10,268 nucleotides of DNA from an uncultured Clostridia bacterium (GCA_949739095.1 CATIYX010000247.1:1-10268), one strand, 5' to 3'; positions 1-7,268 are shown, counted from the first letter of the stretch. Made by a program: numbers and translations. Notes: a model not told the origin generated them from the letters alone.

Positions 1-873
1 GGCGGCGGAAGTCTGATTCAAGACGCCACCAGCGTGCAGTCACTGTATTATTATCTGTTGGTGATGCACGCAGCGAAACGTTATGGCTGTATGCTCTATA
101 TTTACGCCAATGGAATAGGACCCATCCGTGCCAAAAATATGGAGGCGGCACGCAAGGTGATTGACAAAGCGGATATGGTGACGCTGCGCGATAGTGCGTC
201 CCTGCAGGATTTACAAAAAATCGGCATCAGCAGCAAAACACCGGTCAAGGTCACAGCGGACCCCACCATGATTCTGCATGGAAAATCCAAAAGGGTGGTA
301 CAGGAGATTTTTCGGCAAGAGGGTATTCCGGAAAGCGGCAGTTACATTGGCATTTCAGTACGGAATTGGAATAAAAATGACCGCCAGTTTGCAGAAAAAA
401 TCGCAGGAGTAACGGAGCGGATTTGTACAAAATATCAAGTGATTCCGGTATTTATTCCAATGAAATATCCGTCGGATATCAAGATTTCAGAGCGCGTATG
501 TGAGCTCATGCAGGTGAAAGGCTATGTGTTGCAGCAGCAATATTCCGTGTTTGAAATGATTGGGATTGTAGAACAAATGGACATGATTTTGGGAATGCGG
601 CTGCATACGCTGATATATGCCGCGGGTACAGGTGTGCCGGTTATTGGGCTTACCTATGACCCAAAAGTGACTGGATTTCTGGAGGACATCGGTCAGCCAC
701 GGTTTACGGACGTTTCCAATATTGACATGGAGCAATTATATGGACAAATGGAAGAAGTGTTGACGCATAAAGAAGAAATTTGCAGCCAGCTCAAAGCAAA
801 AAGTGAAGAGTTAGCAGAAAAAGCGCTGCTGAATGCAGAATTGGCGGTTCAATTGCTAGAAAAAAAGAAATGA
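1..873 (+). CDS. csaB: CsaB-like polysaccharide pyruvyl transferase, 5'-truncated
   Basis: This is the C-terminal 290 residues of a polysaccharide pyruvyl transferase. The family moves pyruvate from phosphoenolpyruvate to a cell-wall sugar to form a ketal; in CsaB the modified polymer anchors SLH-domain surface proteins. The frame is open from base 1 and reads GGGSLIQDATS at once, matching the family's glycine-rich motif. Later come GIGP, TLRDSAS, TADP and GMRLHTLIYAAGTGVPVIG, the usual order. The C-terminus is a charged helix ending EKKK. An in-frame GTG at 34 is not the start, because conserved sequence precedes it. Full-length members have roughly 360 residues, so about 70 are missing to the left. 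Ile codons are almost all ATT/ATC (ATA in 2 of 26), unlike the next gene. The family is clear; the CsaB subtype and S-layer role are inferred from overall resemblance. Confidence 0.88.
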   Translation, partial: GGGSLIQDATSVQSLYYYLLVMHAAKRYGCMLYIYANGIGPIRAKNMEAARKVIDKADMVTLRDSASLQDLQKIGISSKTPVKVTADPTMILHGKSKRVVQEIFRQEGIPESGSYIGISVRNWNKNDRQFAEKIAGVTERICTKYQVIPVFIPMKYPSDIKISERVCELMQVKGYVLQQQYSVFEMIGIVEQMDMILGMRLHTLIYAAGTGVPVIGLTYDPKVTGFLEDIGQPRFTDVSNIDMEQLYGQMEEVLTHKEEICSQLKAKSEELAEKALLNAELAVQLLEKKK

Positions 874-978
874 ACCATCCGATAAATTGTTGTGCATCAG
901 TGTGCTTGGTTGCAGCAATTAGTATAAATCTGTTATTGGTGGCAACAGGGTTCAGAGCCCGCTGTAATTATGAAAAAA

Positions 979-1006
979 CGGGGCTGTTGCGCTTGCAACG
1001 CTCCCG
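979..1006 (+). terminator. Degenerate terminator-like hairpin after csaB
   Basis: CGGG (979-982) pairs with CCCG (1003-1006) and GTTGC (986-990) with GCAAC (995-999) around a GCTT loop, with a 3+3 internal loop. It follows an A6 run but is followed by CATATTAT instead of a T-tract, so termination is probably weak or lost. Its left arm, TGAAAAAACGGGG at 971-983, recurs exactly at 1966-1978 in the good terminator beyond the next gene. The remaining 874-1032 spacer shows no clear sigma-A promoter. Confidence 0.4.
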
Positions 1007-1020
1007 CATATTATGAGAAA

Positions 1021-1025
1021 GGGAG
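1021..1025 (+). promoter_or_regulatory. Ribosome binding site deciding the hydrolase start
   Basis: GGGAG ends 7 bases before the ATG at 1033. The in-frame ATG at 970 has no such site and would read through the hairpin at 979-1006, giving a Cys-rich leader that does not look like protein. The start is therefore placed at 1033. Confidence 0.7.
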
Positions 1026-1032
1026 TAAAAAA

Positions 1033-1815
1033 ATGATACACAAAAAAATTTCATTAAGAAAACAGGGTGAAATACCATACATAACAACGTATATTCTGGA
1101 GGACGTTGTACCAAATCAGAAAAAAAGACCGCTTGTTGTTATATTTCCGGGCGGCGCTTATGAATTTTGTTCGCCGCGCGAGGCGGAGCCTATCGCGTGT
1201 GCGTTTAATAGTATGGGGATAAATGCTGTTATTGTAGAATATACGGTAAAGGCGGCATATCCACAGTCGCTTATTGATGCGTCTGACGCCGTTGTTTATG
1301 TCAGACAGCATGCACAAGAATGGAATACTGATGTGGATAAAATTTTCGTATGCGGATTCTCTGCCGGAGGTCATCTGGCAGCAAGCATTGCTATTATGTG
1401 CGATAAGGAGGATGCGATAAAACGCGCGGATAAGCTGAACAAGCCAAACGGTATGATTTTAAGCTATCCTGTAATCACATCGGGAGAATTTGCACATAGA
1501 GGTTCGTTTAATGCTATATCAGCGGTAACGCCGGAGCTTCTTGAGAAGACATCGCTTGAAAAGCAGGTTGATAAAAACACACCGCCCGCGTTTATATGGC
1601 ATACCTTTTCCGACAATGCTGTGCCGGTTGAGAACAGTCTTAGACTTGCGGCGGCATTGCGCGAGAAAAGCGTTCCGTTTGAGCTGCATATTTATCCCGA
1701 TGGACCTCACGGCTTGTCACTTGCAACAAAGTTTGTCATGGAGCATGATAATGAAGATATACCTTACGTGCAAAATTGGATTGAACACGCGAAAAAATGG
1801 ATTGAATTGTTTTAG
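1033..1815 (+). CDS. Alpha/beta hydrolase, acetyl-esterase (BD-FAE/Aes-like)
   Basis: A 260-residue cytoplasmic serine esterase of the alpha/beta hydrolase fold. Strand VVIFPGGAYEF carries the PGG oxyanion loop (residues 39-41). The nucleophile elbow is GFSAGGHLA with Ser110. The acid is probably Asp194 in SDNAVPVENS and the base His226 in GPHGLSLA, so the triad is complete. Proteins of this type remove acetyl or other small acyl groups from sugars, xylan or small esters; the substrate cannot be read here. There is no signal peptide. Leading upstream gene and trailing rex are separated from it by hairpins, so it is probably monocistronic. Isoleucine ATA is used in 9 of 22 cases, against 2 of 26 in csaB, and Leu CTT is frequent, which suggests it was acquired separately. 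Confidence 0.85.
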   Translation: MIHKKISLRKQGEIPYITTYILEDVVPNQKKRPLVVIFPGGAYEFCSPREAEPIACAFNSMGINAVIVEYTVKAAYPQSLIDASDAVVYVRQHAQEWNTDVDKIFVCGFSAGGHLAASIAIMCDKEDAIKRADKLNKPNGMILSYPVITSGEFAHRGSFNAISAVTPELLEKTSLEKQVDKNTPPAFIWHTFSDNAVPVENSLRLAAALREKSVPFELHIYPDGPHGLSLATKFVMEHDNEDIPYVQNWIEHAKKWIELF

Positions 1816-1853
1816 ATAAGCAAATGGGGATGTAAAAAAGTCCAACAAAAAAT

Positions 1854-1889
1854 GAAATGGCTTAACTCTTTACAGAGTTAAGCCATTTC
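1854..1889. terminator. 16-bp perfect hairpin, terminator-like on the minus strand
   Basis: Bases 1854-1869 (GAAATGGCTTAACTCT) pair perfectly with 1874-1889 around the loop TTAC. On the minus strand the stem is followed by ATTTTTTGTT, a good T-tract. On the plus strand it is followed only by TACTTTC. It could be a second terminator for transcripts coming from rex, or the remnant of a small mobile or repeat element between the convergent genes. Confidence 0.6.
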
Positions 1890-1969
1890 TACTTTCAATA
1901 GGATAATGAACTTGAATAAAAAATAAAAAGCAAGGGAAAAGTTGATTCAAGGTTGTGCTGTTTTTTGAA

Positions 1970-1999
1970 AAAACGGGGTTATTGCAATAACCCCGTTTT
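1970..1999. terminator. Bidirectional intrinsic terminator between convergent genes
   Basis: AAAACGGGGTTATTG (1970-1984) is exactly complementary to 1985-1999. The plus strand continues TTTTATATTTTT and the minus strand continues with a T run followed by C. It can stop both the rightward hydrolase transcript and the leftward clpE-idh-rex transcript. Confidence 0.85.
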
Positions 2000-2012
2000 A
2001 TATTTTTGTGGG

Positions 2013-2657
2013 TTATGATTCCTGCTCCTGCATTTGTTCAATGTTGCAGGAGAGCGTCATAAGACTGTCACTCAAATGCACATTTTCCACGCATATGCCC
2101 GGCGGCGGAACCACTTCCATATGGGAGAAATTCCAAATGCCGCGGATACCGGTGTTTGCCAGTTGGTCTGTCACCTGCTGTGCGGCAGCACGCGGAATGG
2201 TGAGAACTGCAATATCTACCTGATGGCTTTGCAGAAATCGGTTCAGCTCGTTCATGCTGTATACCGTTAAATTTCCGACAGTTTGCTGTACCAACGCGGG
2301 ATTGTTGTCAAAAAGCGCAAGCAAACGGAAGCCACGTTTCGCAAAATTGGCATAGCCTGCAATGGCGCGCCCCAGATTTCCGGCGCCAATGATAATCATG
2401 CTGCGTCCGTTTTCTACGCCCAATATTTTAGAAATCTCCATATAGAGAAATTCCACATTATATCCATAGCCTTGTTGCCCAAATCCGCCGAAACAATTCA
2501 AATCCTGACGAATCTGAGAGGCAGTCACACCCATTTTTTCGCTTAATTCTTTGGAAGAAATACGTGTGATACCCGTGGACAGCAATTCGCCCAAATAGCG
2601 GTAATAACGCGGCAGCCGCCGAATAACCACTGCCGATACTTTCTTTTGTTGTGCCAT
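2013..2657 (-). CDS. rex: Redox-sensing transcriptional repressor Rex
   Basis: Rex represses fermentation and respiration genes when NADH is low and releases DNA when NADH rises. The 214-residue length is normal. Residues 1-80 form the winged helix, with the typical PRYYRYL and the recognition segment VTASQIRQDLNCFGGFGQQGYGYNV. A Rossmann domain follows with GAGNLGRA (91-98), then LFDNNP, whose Asp117 ends the second strand as expected for NADH binding, and IWNF and NVHLSDSLM near the C-terminus. The ATG at 2657 lies 15 bases after the isocitrate dehydrogenase stop. Its ribosome site, AAGGGTGAAGAG, overlaps that stop codon, so the two genes are probably translationally coupled. Confidence 0.96.
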   Translation of the reverse strand: MAQQKKVSAVVIRRLPRYYRYLGELLSTGITRISSKELSEKMGVTASQIRQDLNCFGGFGQQGYGYNVEFLYMEISKILGVENGRSMIIIGAGNLGRAIAGYANFAKRGFRLLALFDNNPALVQQTVGNLTVYSMNELNRFLQSHQVDIAVLTIPRAAAQQVTDQLANTGIRGIWNFSHMEVVPPPGICVENVHLSDSLMTLSCNIEQMQEQES

Positions 2658-2672
2658 ATGTTCTCTTCACCC

Positions 2673-3839
2673 TTATAGTTTTTTTACGGTCTCCATCACG
2701 TAATCAGCAAATGCGCTGCAGGTTGCGCCTGTATCGCGACCGGTGATAACCAGTTTCTTTTCTGTGTACATGCAGGTATCCAGCGCTTTTTCCAGTTTTG
2801 CAGCCTTTTCCACTTCGCCGATAGGTTCCAGCAGCATGACGCAAGCACGCAATACGCTGCACGGGTCGGCATATTTGTCACGACCTTCTTCCACCATGCG
2901 CGGTGCACTGCCGTGAATGGCTTCAAACATGGCATAGCGTTTGCCGAGGTTCGCGCTGCCTGCTGTACCAACACCACCCTGGAATTCTGCCGCTTCATCC
3001 GTCAGAATGTCGCCATAGAGGTTGGGCAGCACCAATACCTGAAAACCTGTGCGGCGTTTTTCGTCAATCAATTTTGCTGTCATAATGTCAATATACCAGT
3101 CGTCCAGTTCAATGCCCGGATATTCTTTCTGCATCTGCTGGCAGGTATTGAGGAATTTACCATCTGTGGTTTTCACAACGTTTGCTTTGGTAACAGCAGT
3201 CACTTTGGTTTTACCTGTTTTTTTCGCATAATCGAAAGCGGCACGCGCGATACGTTCGCTGCCTTCTGTAGTGGCAACGCAAAAATCAAATGCTACTTCA
3301 TCTGTGATGTTAATGCCATCGCTGCCCAGTGCATAGCTGCCTTCCGAGTTTTCACGGAAGAATGTCCAGTCAATACCCTTTTCCGGCACTTTCACAGGAC
3401 GAATGTTGGCAAACAAATCCAGTTCTTTACGCATTGCCACGTTTGCGCTTTCAATGTTGGGCCATTTGTCTCCGCTACGCGGTGTAGTGGTTGGTCCTTT
3501 TAGAATGACATGGCATTTTTTGATTTCTGCCAATACATCGTCCGGAATAGCTTTCATTTCCGCTGCACGGCGTTCAATTGTCAGCCCTTCAATCACACGA
3601 AATTCCACTTTTCCGCTCTCCACTTTGTCTTGCAGCAGAAATTCCAGCACACGGTGCCCTTCAGCGGTAATGGCAGGACCGATACCGTCTCCGCCAACAA
3701 TACCAATGATGATTTTGTCTAATTTGTCATAGTCCAGAAATTCTTTGTCTGCTTTGATTTTTTCATTTCTGTCCAGTTGTTTTTCCACCAATTTGCCAAA
3801 CTGTTCTTTTGCTTGTTTTAAAATTTCCTCTCTGTTCAT
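2673..3839 (-). CDS. Isocitrate dehydrogenase (isocitrate/isopropylmalate dehydrogenase family)
   Basis: A 388-residue beta-decarboxylating dehydrogenase that should convert isocitrate to 2-oxoglutarate and CO2, feeding glutamate synthesis. A charged 40-residue N-terminal extension precedes IIIGIVGGDGIGP. The substrate residues known from E. coli Icd are all recognisable: Ser131, Asn133, Arg137 and Arg147 (IESANVAMRKELDLFANIRPV), Arg162 and Tyr169 (FRENSEGSYA), Lys218, and metal ligands Asp251, Asp277 and Asp281 (NLYGDILTDEAAEFQGG). GPTTTP also points to isocitrate rather than isopropylmalate. At the cofactor site, HGSAP is followed by Arg314-Met315, neither the NADP pair Lys-Tyr nor the NAD pair Asp-Ile, so cofactor preference is unclear. 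ATG 3839 is chosen because GGAGGAAT stands about 9 bases upstream; the longer in-frame start at 3941 would overlap the previous gene and adds non-homologous sequence. Confidence 0.9.
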   Translation of the reverse strand: MNREEILKQAKEQFGKLVEKQLDRNEKIKADKEFLDYDKLDKIIIGIVGGDGIGPAITAEGHRVLEFLLQDKVESGKVEFRVIEGLTIERRAAEMKAIPDDVLAEIKKCHVILKGPTTTPRSGDKWPNIESANVAMRKELDLFANIRPVKVPEKGIDWTFFRENSEGSYALGSDGINITDEVAFDFCVATTEGSERIARAAFDYAKKTGKTKVTAVTKANVVKTTDGKFLNTCQQMQKEYPGIELDDWYIDIMTAKLIDEKRRTGFQVLVLPNLYGDILTDEAAEFQGGVGTAGSANLGKRYAMFEAIHGSAPRMVEEGRDKYADPCSVLRACVMLLEPIGEVEKAAKLEKALDTCMYTEKKLVITGRDTGATCSAFADYVMETVKKL

Positions 3840-3865
3840 TTCAAGATTCCTCCATTTTATGTATG

Positions 3866-3881
3866 GCCGCCACCCGGCGGC
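3866..3881. other. GC-rich hairpin between clpE-like gene and idh
   Basis: GCCGCC (3866-3871) pairs with GGCGGC (3876-3881) around a 4-base loop in the 49-base gap after the ATPase stop. No T-tract follows on the minus strand (CATACATAAAATGGAGG), so it is not a classic terminator. It may stabilise the upstream mRNA or be a processing site. Confidence 0.4.
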
Positions 3882-3888
3882 GTTTATT

Positions 3889-6252
3889 TTATATTTGTGA
3901 ACCGGTACGTTCACATTTTTGCGCAACAAAGTTTCCGTCATGTATGTCTACCAGAACAGCGCTGCCCTCCGGCAGATTGCCACCAATCAGCAGGTCTGCA
4001 ATCAAATCTTCTACATGCCGCGTGATGCAGCGCCGGATGGGACGCGCACCGTATTGCGGTTCATATCCCTTTTCCAGTAGTAGTTCTTTTGCAGATTCTG
4101 TCACTTCCAGTTCAATCTCTTTCAGCGCCAGACCGCGGCGCACTTCATCCAGCATCAAGTCCACAATTTGCAAGAGCTGCGGTTTTTCCAGCGGCTGAAA
4201 TTCTACGATTTCATCGACACGGTTCAAAAATTCGGGACGGAAAATCTCTTTCAGTGTTTTTTCATAACGGCTCTCCGATTTGCCAGTGCCGCCGAACCCA
4301 ATACTTTCCGCACTGCGCTCGGAACCGGCGTTGGACGTCATGATAAGAATGGTGTTATCAAAGTTCACCACACGCCCCTGACTGTCGGTGATACGACCAT
4401 CGTCCAGCACTTGCAGCAAAATGTTAAACACATCTGCGTGCGCTTTTTCAATCTCGTCCAGTAAAATGACAGAATAGGGATTGCGGCGCACTTTTTCCGT
4501 CAATTGCCCCGCTTCCTCATATCCCACATATCCCGGCGGTGAACCAATCAGCTTGGAGACAGTATGTTTTTCCATATATTCCGACATGTCCAGTCGGATT
4601 AAAGCTTCTTCGCTGCCAAACATGGCTTCTGTCAACGCTTTGACCAGTTCTGTTTTTCCAACACCTGTCGGTCCCACAAAAATAAAGGAGACAGGGCGGC
4701 GGGCAGCACTTACGCCTGCACGGCGGCGCCGGACAGCACGCGCTACAAGGCTGACTGCGTCCTCCTGTGCAATCACACGCTGATGAAGGGTGTCCTCCAG
4801 ATGCAGCAGCTGTTTGGAATGCTCCATATTGATTTTCTGTACAGGGATACGCGTCCAAAGCTCAATGACAGATGCTATATCCTCCTCTGTAACAGGCTTT
4901 CCATAGCATTCCTTTTGCAAGGCTTCAACTTCTTCTTTTAAACGGCATTCTTCTACCTTTAAATCTGCCGCTTTTTGATATTCCTCAATGGAATCGGACT
5001 GCACTGCCGTTTCCTTTTGCGTCTGGATTTCTTCCAGCCGTTTTTCATATTCCAGCAGTTGAATTAGCCCTGTGTTGGCAAGATTCACTTTGGAGGACGC
5101 TTCATCAATCACATCAATTGCCTTATCGGGCAGAAAACGGTCATGAATGTATCGTTCGGACAATAGCACACTCAAACGGATGATATCGTCTGAAATGCTG
5201 ACTTTGTGATGGTCTTCGTAGTAGCCTTTGATACCACGGAGAATTTCAATGCTTTCTTCGATGCTTGGTTCACCTACCATCACCGGCTGGAAGCGGCGTT
5301 CCAGTGCGGAATCCTTTTCAATATGCTTGCGATATTCCTCCAGCGTGGTTGCACCGATAATTTGCAATTCACCGCGTGCCAACGCCGGCTTCAGGATATT
5401 GGCGGCGTTCATTGCGCCTTCCGCATTGCCGGCACCCATGATATTATGCAATTCATCAATCACCAAAATAATGTTGCCGAGATTTTTCACTTCTTCAATC
5501 AAATTTTTAAGTCTGGACTCGAATTGTCCGCGAAATTGTGTTCCTGCAACCAGTGCGGCAAAATCCAGCAGATACACTTCTTTGCCATAGAGCTTTGCAG
5601 GTACCTGTTTTTCCACAATGCGCAGTGCCAAACCTTCTGCAATCGCAGTTTTTCCAACGCCAGGCTCGCCAAGCAGCACCGGATTATTTTTGTTTCGGCG
5701 ATTGAGAATTTGAATCACCCGCGCGATTTCTTTGTCTCGTCCCACCACGCGGTCAATGCTACCGGTCTGCGCTTTTCGCGTTAAGTTAACGCCATAGGTT
5801 TCAAGATTCTTGCGTTTTTTATCGCGCCGCCGTTTGGGACGCGAGGTTTTGGTATCGCTTGGCTCCGGTTCTCTTTCCTGTTCATGAAAACCGGAGGTCT
5901 GGAACATTTTGCTTAAGAAACCCATTGGTCCGTTTTCTTTTCCGGTCGGTTCTTCGCTGTCATCGGAATCCATATCATCAAAGGGGAGCAGCATACCGGA
6001 ATCGGCGCCGGCTTCTTCCATCATTGCCTGCATTTCTGCCGCAAATCCTTCGCCGCCGTTTTCCATCATATCTTTCATACCTGCTTCCAGTTCTTTGGGG
6101 TCCACTCCCATTTGTTGCATCATCTTATCCATTGGATTAATGCCAAGCTCTGTGGCGCAACTTAGGCAATAACCTTCCATTTTTTCTTTACCATTTTCCA
6201 GTTTTGCTACAAATATAACGGAAATATTTTTTTTGCATCGACTGCATAGCAT
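3889..6252 (-). CDS. clpE: ClpE-type AAA+ ATPase subunit of the Clp protease
   Basis: A 787-residue HSP100 unfoldase that would feed damaged proteins to ClpP in the cytoplasm. It begins with a zinc finger, Cys3-x2-Cys6-x22-Cys29-x2-Cys32, the spacing that marks ClpE, and lacks the double Clp-N repeat of ClpA/ClpC. Residues 42-85 are Met- and Glu-rich, followed by a basic linker near 137-150. First AAA module: Walker A GEPGVGKT (195-202), Walker B ILVIDE near 262-267. A UVR-like coiled coil lies at about 398-446. Second AAA module: Walker A GPTGVGKT (527-534), Walker B VILLDE (595-600), the ClpP-contact tripeptide IGF (651-653), and sensor-2 GARPIRR (735-741). Both ATPase sites and the ClpP loop look intact. 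ATG 6252 has AGGAG 9 bases upstream. No CtsR tandem heptads or CIRCE element were found. It is probably first in an operon with idh and rex. Confidence 0.92.
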   Translation of the reverse strand: MLCSRCKKNISVIFVAKLENGKEKMEGYCLSCATELGINPMDKMMQQMGVDPKELEAGMKDMMENGGEGFAAEMQAMMEEAGADSGMLLPFDDMDSDDSEEPTGKENGPMGFLSKMFQTSGFHEQEREPEPSDTKTSRPKRRRDKKRKNLETYGVNLTRKAQTGSIDRVVGRDKEIARVIQILNRRNKNNPVLLGEPGVGKTAIAEGLALRIVEKQVPAKLYGKEVYLLDFAALVAGTQFRGQFESRLKNLIEEVKNLGNIILVIDELHNIMGAGNAEGAMNAANILKPALARGELQIIGATTLEEYRKHIEKDSALERRFQPVMVGEPSIEESIEILRGIKGYYEDHHKVSISDDIIRLSVLLSERYIHDRFLPDKAIDVIDEASSKVNLANTGLIQLLEYEKRLEEIQTQKETAVQSDSIEEYQKAADLKVEECRLKEEVEALQKECYGKPVTEEDIASVIELWTRIPVQKINMEHSKQLLHLEDTLHQRVIAQEDAVSLVARAVRRRRAGVSAARRPVSFIFVGPTGVGKTELVKALTEAMFGSEEALIRLDMSEYMEKHTVSKLIGSPPGYVGYEEAGQLTEKVRRNPYSVILLDEIEKAHADVFNILLQVLDDGRITDSQGRVVNFDNTILIMTSNAGSERSAESIGFGGTGKSESRYEKTLKEIFRPEFLNRVDEIVEFQPLEKPQLLQIVDLMLDEVRRGLALKEIELEVTESAKELLLEKGYEPQYGARPIRRCITRHVEDLIADLLIGGNLPEGSAVLVDIHDGNFVAQKCERTGSQI

Positions 6253-6369
6253 GTTTCATCACTCCTGTCTTCCGGCGGAAACCAATCCGAACCGAAATAC
6301 CCCTGCAGCAGGGGATTGTACTCTATCTAAAAATAATTCTAATTCTCCTATTATAATGAATACCTAATT

Positions 6370-6398
6370 AGTATACCACAACTTTTTAGAGAATTCAA
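6370..6398 (-). promoter_or_regulatory. Sigma-A promoter for clpE-idh-rex
   Basis: On the minus strand, -35 TTGAAT (6398-6393) and -10 TATACT (6375-6370) are separated by exactly 17 bases in an AT-rich context. Transcription would begin near 6363 and give a leader of about 110 bases before the ATG at 6252. Confidence 0.7.
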
Positions 6399-6492
6399 AT
6401 CATTTGCATATAAAAAATATAAACAATTTGTGAACTTTTTCATTCAGTTCCGACAGAAAGCATGGGATTTGACCCTCCTATGCTTAAATATC

Positions 6493-6522
6493 AAAAAAAG
6501 CGGGCTTACAGCAAGCCCGCTT
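6493..6522 (-). terminator. Intrinsic terminator of mgtC
   Basis: AAGCGGGCTT (6498-6507) and AAGCCCGCTT (6513-6522) form a 10-bp stem with a 5-base loop. On the minus strand a run of T's follows directly. It lies about 40 bases beyond the mgtC stop codon. Confidence 0.85.
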
Positions 6523-6563
6523 AAGATTGGAACCCCGCGTTTGTCCTGTTAAAACAGCTGCTT

Positions 6564-7259
6564 TTAATGCAGCTTAGAGGTAGTTGCCAGTTTTACCACA
6601 GCTTTGCCAGGCATCAGTTCCAATAGCTTTTGGTCGTTCAATGCCAGCGGCAGCTCCAGAATATAGTCCAAATCATAGGTGCCGTCGTCCTGTTTGCAGA
6701 CGCGGATATCAGAAATGACGACTTTATGCTGGTGCAACAACGATTCAATTTCCTGTTGTACCTGCCGGTTGGCTTGCCCTCTCAAAGATAGCTGCACCAT
6801 ATGGGGAAGGTCTAGAAGCTTAATATTTTTATGAAAAATCAATTGCCCCAGCAAAATTAAAACAGTTGCAACAATCCCAACGACATAAAGTCCGCCGCCA
6901 ATTGCCATACCAATTCCTGCCGTTGCCCAAATTCCGGCAGCAGTGGTTAACCCTGTCACTGTCCGTTTTTGTATAAAAATAATGCCGGCGCCGATAAACC
7001 CAATACCACTGACAATTTGCGCTGCCACACGGGAGGGGTCCACTTTAATGGCATCATGATAGTTCAACAAATCCATAAAACCATATTTGGAAACGACCAT
7101 CATCAGCGCAGCGGCGCAAGCGACAATAAAATGTGTGCGCACACCTGCTTCCTTGGAACGGTTTTTCCGTTCATATCCAATGGCGACACCGCACAGACCT
7201 GCTACAATAATCCGAAGCAAAAACCATAGCTGTTCAGTCATTGCAATGGTGTTCAACAA
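6564..7259 (-). CDS. MgtC/SapB family membrane protein
   Basis: A 231-residue inner-membrane protein of the MgtC/SapB family, linked in other bacteria to growth at low magnesium, acid tolerance and control of membrane ATP synthase or transport; its role here is unknown. Hydrophobic segments lie at about 11-28, 42-57, 81-97, 102-120 and 123-142. Conserved family motifs are GYERKNRSKEAGVRTH (28-43) and QIVSGIGFIGAG (81-92). The C-terminal 75 residues form a soluble ACT-like domain (QLSLRG...ESLLHQHKVVISDIRV). TTG 7259 is taken as the start because AAGGAGG stands 9 bases upstream. The in-frame ATG at 7241 is too far from that site, and the ATG at 7418 lies upstream of the promoter. It is transcribed alone, with its own promoter and terminator. 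Confidence 0.9.
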   Translation of the reverse strand: MLNTIAMTEQLWFLLRIIVAGLCGVAIGYERKNRSKEAGVRTHFIVACAAALMMVVSKYGFMDLLNYHDAIKVDPSRVAAQIVSGIGFIGAGIIFIQKRTVTGLTTAAGIWATAGIGMAIGGGLYVVGIVATVLILLGQLIFHKNIKLLDLPHMVQLSLRGQANRQVQQEIESLLHQHKVVISDIRVCKQDDGTYDLDYILELPLALNDQKLLELMPGKAVVKLATTSKLH

Positions 7260-7268
7260 TGTATTCCA

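Larger units (their letters stand above)
6253..6563. other. Intergenic region: clpE leader and promoter, mgtC terminator
   Basis: This 311-base gap has no gene. From right to left on the minus strand it holds the mgtC terminator, a hairpin-prone stretch at 6458-6485, an AT-rich segment with the clpE promoter, and an untranslated leader of about 110 bases. The leader contains the small inverted repeat CCCCT-gcagc-AGGGG (6300-6314) and TTCC-ggc-GGAA (6270-6280) before the ribosome site. I recognise no known riboswitch. Confidence 0.6.

Noticed and set aside
34..36. GTG as start of the CsaB-like gene
   Set aside because: Conserved family sequence (GGGSLIQDATS) is encoded before it in the same frame, so the gene begins outside the window.
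874..970. Possible promoter (TATAAA near 923-928) or structured RNA before the esterase
   Set aside because: No -35 box lies at 16-18 bases, and no known riboswitch or T-box motif could be matched.
970..1032. N-terminal extension of the esterase from ATG 970
   Set aside because: It has no ribosome site, runs through a hairpin and encodes a Cys-rich stretch without family similarity; ATG 1033 has a proper site.
3840..3941. N-terminal extension of isocitrate dehydrogenase overlapping the ClpE-like gene
   Set aside because: The GGAGG site is placed for the ATG at 3839, and the extension would be translated from the 3' end of clpE without resembling the family.
5206..5784. 192-codon open frame on the plus strand inside the ClpE-like gene
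   Set aside because: It is antisense to a conserved AAA+ domain, has no family features and reflects the base composition of the real gene.
6468..6474. TTTGACC, a single CtsR-like heptad (GGTCAAA on the minus strand) upstream of clpE
   Set aside because: CtsR needs two tandem heptads close to the promoter. Only one is present, and it is more than 60 bases upstream of the -35 box.
6458..6485. Inverted repeat AAGCATGGG / CCTATGCTT
   Set aside because: The stem has a mismatch, the loop is 10 bases and no T-tract follows. The terminator next to it at 6493-6522 already explains transcription ending here.
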